Below, piece after piece: positions 1 through 5,780 of a stretch of DNA of 5,780 nt. This stretch comes from JBGPYB01 sp041493035 (lineage in GTDB: Bacteria; Acidobacteriota; Vicinamibacteria; Fen-336), in contig JBGPYB010000229.1 in assembly GCA_041493035.1 (NCBI GenBank), forward strand, positions 1 through 5,780, given 5' to 3'. Numbering within the stretch: the stretch's first letter is position 1; the number at the start of each line of letters is the position of its first letter. The notes beneath the pieces were generated by a model, which saw nothing but the letters and a program-made list of their open reading frames with translations, was not told the origin of the DNA and did not search any database. The translations under genes were made by a program, and so were the position numbers.

Positions 1-1
1 C

Positions 2-3000
2 CATTTCCAGGCGCTCGCGGACTACCGGCGGCTCATGATCCGGCAGGGGATTCGCCTGGCGACGGCGCCGCCGAGCGCCTTCGAGCCGATCTGGTGCGCG
101 TGGGGCTACGGGCGCGACTTCACGCCCAAGCAGGTGTTCGAGACGCTGCCGGTCGCCAAGCGGCTCGGCTTCCGGTGGGCGGTCCTCGACGACGGTTGGC
201 AGGTGGCCGAAGGCGACTGGGTTCCGGTCGCGAGCAAGTTCCCCGCGGGCGATGCCGACATGAAGGCCCTCGTCGACCGCATCCACGAGGCCGGCATGAA
301 GGCCCAGCTCTGGTGGGCGCCCCTCGCCGCGGATCCCGGCTCGCGTACCGATCGAGACCATCCCGAGTGGCTGTTGCGCAACGCCGACGGCACGCCGCGC
401 AAGATCACTTGGTGGGACTCCAACTATCTCTGCCCCGCCCACGGCCCGGTGCGCGAGGACGCGGCCGCCTTCGCGAAGAAGGCGCTCGGCCAGTGGGGCT
501 TCGACGGCCTCAAGATCGACGGCCAGCACCTGAACGCCGCGCCGCCCTGCTACAACCCCGCTCATGCTCACGCGGCGCCGGAAGACGCCGCCGAAGGCGT
601 CCCGGGGTTCTTCAAATCGATCTGGGACGCGGCCCAGGCGACCAAGCCGGGCGCCCTGATCGAAGTCTGCCCGTGCGGCACCGCCTACTCGTTCTTCACC
701 ATGCCCTACCTCAACATGCTGGTCGCCTCCGATCCGGAGAGCTCCTGGCAGGTACGCCTCAAGGGCAAGACGTTGAAGGCGCTCGCGGGCGACCGCCTCG
801 CCTACTTCGGCGACCACGTGGAGATGAGCGAGGGAGGAACCGACTTCGCCTCCACGTTCGGCGTGGGCGGCGTGATCGGGACCAACTTCGCCTGGCCCGG
901 GGCGCCGGGGAAGAAGAACAAGAAGCTCTTGCTGACGGCGGAGCGGGAGCAGCTGTGGGAGAAGTGGACCAGGCTCTACGACGAGAAACGCCTCAGCCAG
1001 GGCGAGTATGTGGGCGGGCTCTACGACATCGGCTTTGATCGGCCCGAGGCCCACGTGGTGCGCAAGGCCGACGCCCTCTACTACGCGTTCTTCGCGAAGC
1101 GCTTCGACGGGCGGCTCGAGCTGCGCGGCCTGGAGGCGCGCGCCTACCACGTCACCGACTACGTGAACGGCCGCGATCTCGGCCGCATCCAGGGGCCGCG
1201 CGCCGAGCTTCCGGCACGCTTCGAGGGGTCGCTGCTGCTCGAGGCCCGGCCGGAGGTCGCGGCCGCATCGGAGCCACGGAACTGGACGCACCGCGTTCGG
1301 ATCGGCGCCTACGGCCTCCCGGGAGGGACAGCGGCAGCGATCGTGCGCGACGCCACCGACAGCCATGTCTTCGGCATCGAGGTGGACAACGACATCCCCG
1401 GCCGCTATGAGAGCTTCCTGGACCCGGAGCCGAAGCTCGCCGCCATCCGGGACCTCGCGAAGCAGGCGCACGCGGCTGGGAACCGCGCGTTCGTCTACAT
1501 CGTCGCCACCGAATGCATCACCAAGGACGCCGACAAGTCAGCCCACAGCCTGGCCAAGGATCACCCGGACTGGCTTCAGCGCAAGCTCTCCGGCGAGGTC
1601 GCTTCGTTCACGAGCGGCGCGGCCTTCTGGATCGTCAAGGGCGACGAGGATATCTGGATCTCGCCCTACGCGAAGGCCTGGCGCGAGCAGTACATGACAC
1701 GCGTGCGCCAGATCGCCGCCACGGGCATCGACGGACTGTACGTGGACGTGCTGTACTGGATGACGCACTTCGACGGCTGGGAGGACTCCTGGGCCAGCTT
1801 CGACGACTACACGGTCGAGGCCTTTCGGCGGAAGACCGGCCTCGATGCCCGCCGTGACCTGAAGCTGGGCGACTTCACGGACCCGCACTTCCGCCAGTGG
1901 GTCGACTTCCGGATCGAGACGATCACCGAGTTCATGCGCGAGATCGATCGCAATGCCAAGTCGGTCAACCCGAAGATCATGACCATCCCCGAGATCTACC
2001 CGGGTATCGAGCGCGAGGCGGTGGTGGTCGGCGCCGACGTCTACGAGCTGTACCACGTGACCGACGCCATCGCCCACGAGTACGAGTTCGGCGGGGGCGA
2101 CCACATGGCGACCTCGCGCACGCCCCTCGACTGGTTCCGCTACCAGGTGGGGATGCACTCCTTCCGCGCCTTCGCCCAGGGAAAGGCTACCTGGATCCTC
2201 AACTACTCCTGGGACGGGGACAAGAACATCGCTCCGCCGGAGCCGATGATGAACCTCGCCATGTCCCAGGTGATGGCCGGGGCGAACTTCTGGGACGCGG
2301 CCACCCACGTGATGTCCGGCTCCAACGATCTGCCGACACGCAAACGCATCTTCGAGTGGATCGAGAAGCACGAGAAGACGCTCTACGAGCCGCGGGAGCC
2401 CGTCCATCCGATCGGCGTGTATTTCTCGCCAGCAACGCGGAATTACTTTTCGGACGAATTCCTGCGCTCCTACCAGGGCATCCTGATCCTGTTGCTCCAG
2501 AAGCATCTGGAGTTCCAGATCGTGACCCCACGAACCTTGGAGGCATTTCGGGGCGGGACGCTCGTGCTACCGGATGTGCGGATGCTCGGAGACGCCGAGC
2601 AGGGCGCGCTCCGAGCGGAGGTGTCCCGTGGCATGCGCCTCGTCGTCACGGGTGTGGACGCGGCCGGCCTGCCCCCTTCTCCGGCGCTGACCCGTTTCCC
2701 GGAATGCCCGGGGAAGGCCTACGTGGCCGATCTCGAAAGGGACTTCGAGAAGGCGGATCCTTCGAGGGCCGAAGCCTTCCTCGCGGCCTTGGCGCCCGAT
2801 TCGAGCGTCCGCGTCGAAGCCTCCCCGTCGGTGGCGACCCAGATCGCGCGAGTGGACGGAAAGCTCCACGTCTTCTTCGCCAACTTCAAGGGTCTGGTCC
2901 CGCGGCAGAACGCCGTTCAGGCCCCGGAGCAGGGAATCCGCGTCACCCTTCCCGCCGCCAGCGCCGGAAAGGCCTGGTTCCTGCCCTTCCTCGGCGAGGC

Positions 3001-3094
3001 GCAGGAAGTCGAGGGCCAGCGCCAGGACGCCAACCTCGTCTTCGTTCTGCCCGACGTCCAGAAGGGCGCGGTCGTGTGGTTCGAGCCCCGATAG
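2..3094 (+). CDS. Two-barrel glycoside hydrolase: GH36-like module fused to a second GH-like module (5' partial)
   Basis: The reading frame is open to the left edge, and the residues before the ATG at 35 (HFQALADYRRL) look like the helix preceding a GH36 barrel. The ATG is therefore internal, and the start and usual N-terminal beta-sandwich lie outside the window. Numbering from that Met: the GH36-like barrel is about 15-330, with WCAWGYG (20-26), LDDGW (51-55), a likely nucleophile D162 in LKIDGQ, E210 in EVCPCG and a likely acid/base D233 in ASDPES. A beta domain follows to about 405. A second barrel (about 416-785) has EVDNDIPGRYES, DHPDW (509-513), D571 in IDGLYVD, E653 in TIPEIYPG and GANFWD. 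Then come a Rossmann-like domain (about 789-880), as after GH42 barrels, and a C-terminal beta domain. The family role of module 1 is alpha-galactosidase or a related alpha-glycosidase; module 2 is an unassigned hydrolase. Confidence is high for the gene and module 1, and moderate for module 2. Confidence 0.88.
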   Translation, partial: HFQALADYRRLMIRQGIRLATAPPSAFEPIWCAWGYGRDFTPKQVFETLPVAKRLGFRWAVLDDGWQVAEGDWVPVASKFPAGDADMKALVDRIHEAGMKAQLWWAPLAADPGSRTDRDHPEWLLRNADGTPRKITWWDSNYLCPAHGPVREDAAAFAKKALGQWGFDGLKIDGQHLNAAPPCYNPAHAHAAPEDAAEGVPGFFKSIWDAAQATKPGALIEVCPCGTAYSFFTMPYLNMLVASDPESSWQVRLKGKTLKALAGDRLAYFGDHVEMSEGGTDFASTFGVGGVIGTNFAWPGAPGKKNKKLLLTAEREQLWEKWTRLYDEKRLSQGEYVGGLYDIGFDRPEAHVVRKADALYYAFFAKRFDGRLELRGLEARAYHVTDYVNGRDLGRIQGPRAELPARFEGSLLLEARPEVAAASEPRNWTHRVRIGAYGLPGGTAAAIVRDATDSHVFGIEVDNDIPGRYESFLDPEPKLAAIRDLAKQAHAAGNRAFVYIVATECITKDADKSAHSLAKDHPDWLQRKLSGEVASFTSGAAFWIVKGDEDIWISPYAKAWREQYMTRVRQIAATGIDGLYVDVLYWMTHFDGWEDSWASFDDYTVEAFRRKTGLDARRDLKLGDFTDPHFRQWVDFRIETITEFMREIDRNAKSVNPKIMTIPEIYPGIEREAVVVGADVYELYHVTDAIAHEYEFGGGDHMATSRTPLDWFRYQVGMHSFRAFAQGKATWILNYSWDGDKNIAPPEPMMNLAMSQVMAGANFWDAATHVMSGSNDLPTRKRIFEWIEKHEKTLYEPREPVHPIGVYFSPATRNYFSDEFLRSYQGILILLLQKHLEFQIVTPRTLEAFRGGTLVLPDVRMLGDAEQGALRAEVSRGMRLVVTGVDAAGLPPSPALTRFPECPGKAYVADLERDFEKADPSRAEAFLAALAPDSSVRVEASPSVATQIARVDGKLHVFFANFKGLVPRQNAVQAPEQGIRVTLPAASAGKAWFLPFLGEAQEVEGQRQDANLVFVLPDVQKGAVVWFEPR

Positions 3095-3100
3095 CTCGAG
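3095..3100. other. Six-base convergent junction between stop codons
   Basis: The plus-strand TAG (3092-3094) and the minus-strand TAA (3101-3103) are separated only by the palindrome CTCGAG. I see no GC hairpin followed by a T-run on either strand here. Any terminator must lie inside the opposing coding sequence or be factor-dependent. Confidence 0.8.
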
Positions 3101-4696
3101 TTAGACGCCCTTCCTCCAGTTGGCGTCGCCGTGCTTCTTCAGCCGAATGGATAGGGAGCCATCGGGGCTCGTTGGCTGAGCGCAGGCCCAACGAACCGGG
3201 TAGCGCACACCCTGGATCTCGATCTCAGCCCGAAGCACGACCAGTTGCCCGTCCATCCCCGCCGGGAGGATGAAGGAAGCTTGCCGGACCTTTCCGGCAT
3301 GCGGACAGCCGGCATCCAGGTTTCCTCCGATTCTCACCTTTCCGTCGGGGCTCTCCACGAAGACCCCCAGGATTCCCGGCACGGCGGCGACACCGTCGTT
3401 GACGATCCCCAGGACCAGCTCCGAAGTGCCGTAACGCTTTCTTTGCCAGACCCAGGAAGGCCGGACACGGTATCCCAATCGCTGTTGGAGCTGAGTCAGC
3501 GACTCGGGGTACTTTTCATGGAAGCGCTTCAGGTTGTCCGCTTCGGTCCAAAGAGACCAGTAGTTGGCGCCCACGTCCAGGGAATGAAGCGCCGTTGCTT
3601 CTCGAAAGGGACGGTCTAGAGGACCGCCGATGGAGCCGGGATAGTCTCCCTTTTCCGGCGTGTCTTCCTCGGGCAGATAGTGGCGTCCGCGTCCCTCCTC
3701 CAGGACCACGGCCAGCCAGGGGGGACGATGTGCCAGCATCTCGATCTGGATGGGCTCGTCCATGAGGAGGCTGTCCGAGCGAAGCCAGCCGCCGGCACGC
3801 ATCACCAGATCGTGTACCTCACGGTTGCCCGTCCGGCTGATGTCCGGCTGCGTGTTTGCAACCAAAGGGGTCTTCTTCCAGGCGTCTAACTGGAGGTGAG
3901 CCATGCCCGCCATGGTCTTCTCGGCAGTCAGGTAGTCCGGAAAGGGATTGAGATAGTCGTTGGTGTGCCCCTCCCCCCAAAACCCATACATCATGAGGTC
4001 CATGAATTCGATGCGGGGGTGTCCGTCGAATTCCGAGGCCAACAACTCGTTCAAGTCCCGGAAGGCCTTCTGGAACTCGGGGTGGTCGTAGCGAGGTTCG
4101 TAGAAATCGAAGTCGTTCTGCCGTTCCGACGATTTCCGGCCGATGTTGACGAGCGGCACCTTTTCGCGCACGAAATCGGGTAGGGAGAGCTTCTTGGGCT
4201 GGATGTCGGGGCTCGACAATTGCACCCGGAATCCCACTCTCAAGTCGTGAGCCTCGGCGGCGGCACGAGTCAGCTTCCAGATCGGATGCAGATCCAGCCT
4301 TCCCGGCCGGCTCTGCACGTCCCTCCAGTCGCACCGGATGTAGAGGACGTCCACAAAGGGCAAGCTGGCCATCTTCTCTACGTGCTGCTCCAGGGTCTCG
4401 AGTCCCTTGCGCGCAGCCAGCGAAGGGCCGTTTTCTTCCCAGGTATAGCCGATCAGCCCCAAGCCGCGGTTCTTCACCGGCTTGCGGGAGGGAGTGGTGG
4501 ACGCGATCGTGAACCACCCTTCGTCTTGTTCGATACCAAAAGGACCTTGGTTCAGCCGCGCGGTGACTCGCGGCCCCGGTCCAAAGTCATGTCCCTCCCA
4601 CATGTGGTCGGGCACGTCGGCTTCCGCCTGGCGGCCCTTCAACCCGGTCCATGCGGCCAGTACCCCACCTGCCTTCACGAAGTTTCGCCGGTTCAT
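3101..4696 (-). CDS. Exported GH-A-like TIM-barrel protein with C-terminal beta domain (complete)
   Basis: This 531-residue protein begins MNRRNFVKAGG, a twin-arginine-type leader. A short hydrophobic stretch follows, with a possible AEA cleavage site at residue 26, so export in folded form is likely. The barrel spans about 75-400. YIRCDW (119-124) and the following G-R-L-D resemble the early strands of GH42/clan GH-A enzymes. YGFWGEGH carries E242, the candidate acid/base, and VVLEE carries E333, the candidate nucleophile. DVGANYWSLW looks like the last barrel strand. From about 408 comes a beta-rich domain (NDGVA, GKVRQ). I do not recognise a characterised family; the layout recalls DUF4832-type proteins. 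The ATG is chosen over the GTG three codons upstream because that GTG overlaps the ribosome binding site. The gene lies 33 bases downstream of its paralogue and is probably in the same operon. Its base composition is visibly less GC-rich than the paralogue's. Confidence 0.88.
   Translation of the reverse strand: MNRRNFVKAGGVLAAWTGLKGRQAEADVPDHMWEGHDFGPGPRVTARLNQGPFGIEQDEGWFTIASTTPSRKPVKNRGLGLIGYTWEENGPSLAARKGLETLEQHVEKMASLPFVDVLYIRCDWRDVQSRPGRLDLHPIWKLTRAAAEAHDLRVGFRVQLSSPDIQPKKLSLPDFVREKVPLVNIGRKSSERQNDFDFYEPRYDHPEFQKAFRDLNELLASEFDGHPRIEFMDLMMYGFWGEGHTNDYLNPFPDYLTAEKTMAGMAHLQLDAWKKTPLVANTQPDISRTGNREVHDLVMRAGGWLRSDSLLMDEPIQIEMLAHRPPWLAVVLEEGRGRHYLPEEDTPEKGDYPGSIGGPLDRPFREATALHSLDVGANYWSLWTEADNLKRFHEKYPESLTQLQQRLGYRVRPSWVWQRKRYGTSELVLGIVNDGVAAVPGILGVFVESPDGKVRIGGNLDAGCPHAGKVRQASFILPAGMDGQLVVLRAEIEIQGVRYPVRWACAQPTSPDGSLSIRLKKHGDANWRKGV
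3555..3579. repeat. 25-base direct repeat, copy 1 (paralogue coding identity)
   Basis: These 25 bases are identical to 5175-5199. They encode part of the DVGANYWSLW motif in the two tandem paralogues. This is best explained by gene duplication and constraint on a core barrel strand, not by a mobile or regulatory repeat. A shorter 17-base identity (3385-3401 with 4993-5009) covers the NDGVA motif. Confidence 0.75.
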
Positions 4697-4704
4697 CTCG
4701 AACA

Positions 4705-4710
4705 CCTCCT
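4705..4710 (-). promoter_or_regulatory. Ribosome binding site AGGAGG that decides the start
   Basis: Read on the minus strand, AGGAGG is followed by 8 bases and then ATG (4696-4694), which is ideal spacing. The alternative in-frame GTG (4705-4703) uses the last G of this same motif and so could not be initiated from it. It lies in the 33-base gap after the upstream paralogue's stop. Confidence 0.85.
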
Positions 4711-4729
4711 GGCCCGAAGATCTGGAGCC

Positions 4730-5779
4730 CTATCCGAGCCCCCGCGTGGGGCGCAGCCTCAGAGAGCCGTCCTCTTCGAGAGCCTGGTGACAGGCCCACC
4801 GCACGGGGTGGCGGACGCCCTTCACCTCGATCTCCGCCTTGAGCTTGAGCCCCTTCCACTCCGTCCCCGGTGGCAGCGCGAACCGGGCCTGCCGGACCTT
4901 CCCCGGCAGCGGATAGCCGGGATCGAGGCCGCCTCCGACCCGGAGCGTCCCGTCGTCGTTGGTCACCTCGACCCGGAGCACGCCGGGCACGCCGGCGACA
5001 CCGTCGTTGGCGAAGCCGACCACGAGCCCGTTGCGCCCGCCGCCGTCGTAGTGCCAGACGTACGAGGGCCGCACGCGGTAGCCCACGCGCCGGGCGACGG
5101 TGTCGATCATCTCGGGGTAGCGGCGGTAGTAGCTCATGACGTTCTCGGCCTTCTCCGCGTGCCAGTTCCAGAGCGACCAGTAGTTGGCGCCCACGTCCAT
5201 GACGTGGGCGATGACGTTGTCGGTGTAAGTGACGCCCTCGTCGAGCCGCAGCGACTCCGGCGAGCCGTCGGACATCCCCACCTCGATCACCGCCGCCACC
5301 CAGGGCGGCCGGTTGGAGAGCGCCTCGATCTGCTCGTTCTCGACGAAGATGGTGTCGGTTCGAAGCCAGTTGTGGCTGCGGATGGTGCGGTCGAGCAGTT
5401 CCGAGTTGCCGACGCGGCTCCAGTCCGGCTGCGTGTTCGTGACGAGCGGGGTCTTTTTCCAGTGCTCGAGCTGGACCTCGAGCATGCGCACGAACGTGCG
5501 CTCCGCCGTTTCCCCGTCCGGAAAGGGATGGTCGGTGAAGGGCCAGGTATGGCCCTCACCCCAGAAGCCGTACTCGAAGGTGTCCATGTACTCGACGAGC
5601 GGACCGCCGTCGAGCTCGGCGGCCAGGAGAGCGTTCAGCTCGCGGAAGGCGTCCTGGAAGAAGGGATGGTCGTAGCGTGGCTCCAGGAAGGCCTTCGGGA
5701 GAAGGCCGGGGCCGCGCTTCCACTCGCCGCCGCGCAGGGGAACCATGGGCACCTTGTCGAGGACGAAGTCGGGCAGCGC
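4730..5779 (-). CDS. GH-A-like TIM-barrel protein, upstream tandem paralogue (5' partial)
   Basis: The frame is open to the right edge. Its first visible residues, ALPDFVLDKVP, align with SLPDFVREKVP in the downstream paralogue. The GTG at 5752 is therefore an internal valine, and roughly 170 N-terminal residues, including any signal peptide, are off-window. The visible 349 residues cover the second half of the barrel and the whole C-terminal domain. YGFWGEGH holds E75 (counted from the window edge) and AAVIEV holds E166, the same 91-residue separation as in the paralogue. MDVGANYWSLW marks the last barrel strand. The beta domain starts near GYRVRPS (about 233) and includes NDGVAGVPG and PGKVRQ. 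The protein ends with a TAG 33 bases before the next start, so cotranscription is likely. It is probably a hydrolase of the same unassigned family, with a substrate pocket that may differ: the loop after E166 is shorter and unlike the paralogue's. Confidence 0.87.
   Translation of the reverse strand, partial: ALPDFVLDKVPMVPLRGGEWKRGPGLLPKAFLEPRYDHPFFQDAFRELNALLAAELDGGPLVEYMDTFEYGFWGEGHTWPFTDHPFPDGETAERTFVRMLEVQLEHWKKTPLVTNTQPDWSRVGNSELLDRTIRSHNWLRTDTIFVENEQIEALSNRPPWVAAVIEVGMSDGSPESLRLDEGVTYTDNVIAHVMDVGANYWSLWNWHAEKAENVMSYYRRYPEMIDTVARRVGYRVRPSYVWHYDGGGRNGLVVGFANDGVAGVPGVLRVEVTNDDGTLRVGGGLDPGYPLPGKVRQARFALPPGTEWKGLKLKAEIEVKGVRHPVRWACHQALEEDGSLRLRPTRGLG
5175..5199. repeat. 25-base direct repeat, copy 2 (paralogue coding identity)
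   Basis: Identical to 3555-3579, and mismatched immediately outside on both sides. It encodes the same GANYWSLW strand in the upstream paralogue. Confidence 0.75.
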
Positions 5780-5780
5780 C

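Noticed and set aside
35..37. ATG as the start of the long plus-strand protein
   Set aside because: The frame stays open to the window edge with family-like residues (HFQALADYRRL) before it, and there is no ribosome binding site. It is an internal Met.
94..1038. 314-residue plus-strand open frame in another phase of the GH36-like region
   Set aside because: Extremely Arg-rich with no motifs; a shadow of the real frame, which carries all the GH36 signatures.
1538..2506. 322-residue open frame on the minus strand inside the fusion gene
   Set aside because: Antisense to conserved barrel sequence; Val/Arg/Asp/Gly-rich composition typical of high-GC shadow frames, with no domain or ribosome binding site.
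1897..3273. 458-residue plus-strand open frame overlapping the fusion gene and the next gene
   Set aside because: Arg/Gly/Pro-rich out-of-frame translation that crosses the stop-codon junction; a GC artefact.
4703..4705. GTG as start of the complete minus-strand protein
   Set aside because: It overlaps the AGGAGG, whereas the ATG three codons later has 8-base spacing and gives a cleaner twin-arginine leader.
4697..4729. Possible promoter or terminator between the paralogues
   Set aside because: Only 33 bases, fully accounted for by the stop, a short spacer and the ribosome binding site; no hairpin or -10/-35 pair seen.
5229..5675. 148-residue Ser-rich plus-strand open frame
   Set aside because: Antisense to the catalytic region of the upstream paralogue; low-complexity composition and no start signal.
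5750..5752. GTG as start of the upstream paralogue
   Set aside because: Upstream codons read ALPDFVLDK, aligning with the interior of the downstream paralogue. This is an internal valine.

Overview
This is a GC-rich bacterial fragment from a free-living carbohydrate degrader. It holds three coding regions, two of them cut by the window edges, and essentially no non-coding DNA. All three look like glycoside-hydrolase-type (TIM-barrel) proteins. The high GC, the twin-arginine leader on the one complete protein and the density of poorly characterised hydrolases would fit a soil or aquatic polysaccharide degrader (Acidobacteria, Planctomycetes, Verrucomicrobia or similar). The sequence alone does not fix the lineage. 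No RNA gene, mobile element, CRISPR array, transporter or regulator is visible.

Plus strand, 2-3094: the C-terminal 1030 residues of a very large protein whose true start lies left of the window. It begins with the catalytic barrel and C-terminal beta domain of a GH36 (alpha-galactosidase-like) enzyme. It then runs in frame into a second, different hydrolase-like barrel, a Rossmann-like domain resembling the one that follows the barrel in GH42 enzymes, and a C-terminal beta domain. The two barrels share a parallel order of motifs, so the gene looks like two related glycosidase modules joined in one chain.

Minus strand, 4696-3101 and 5779-4730: two tandem paralogues, probably one operon read right to left with a 33-base gap. 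The upstream copy loses its N-terminus at the right edge. The downstream copy is complete (531 aa), has a twin-arginine-type signal, and starts at an ATG placed 8 bases after a perfect AGGAGG. Both have a clan GH-A-like barrel with two conserved glutamates exactly 91 residues apart and a C-terminal beta domain of about 120 residues. I do not recognise a characterised family; the nearest resemblance I can suggest is to DUF4832/GH42-type proteins.

The fusion gene and the paralogue pair converge tail to tail with only 6 bases between stop codons. The likely joint role, by inference, is breakdown of a galactose-type or other complex glycan, with at least one exported hydrolase. The substrate cannot be read from the sequence.
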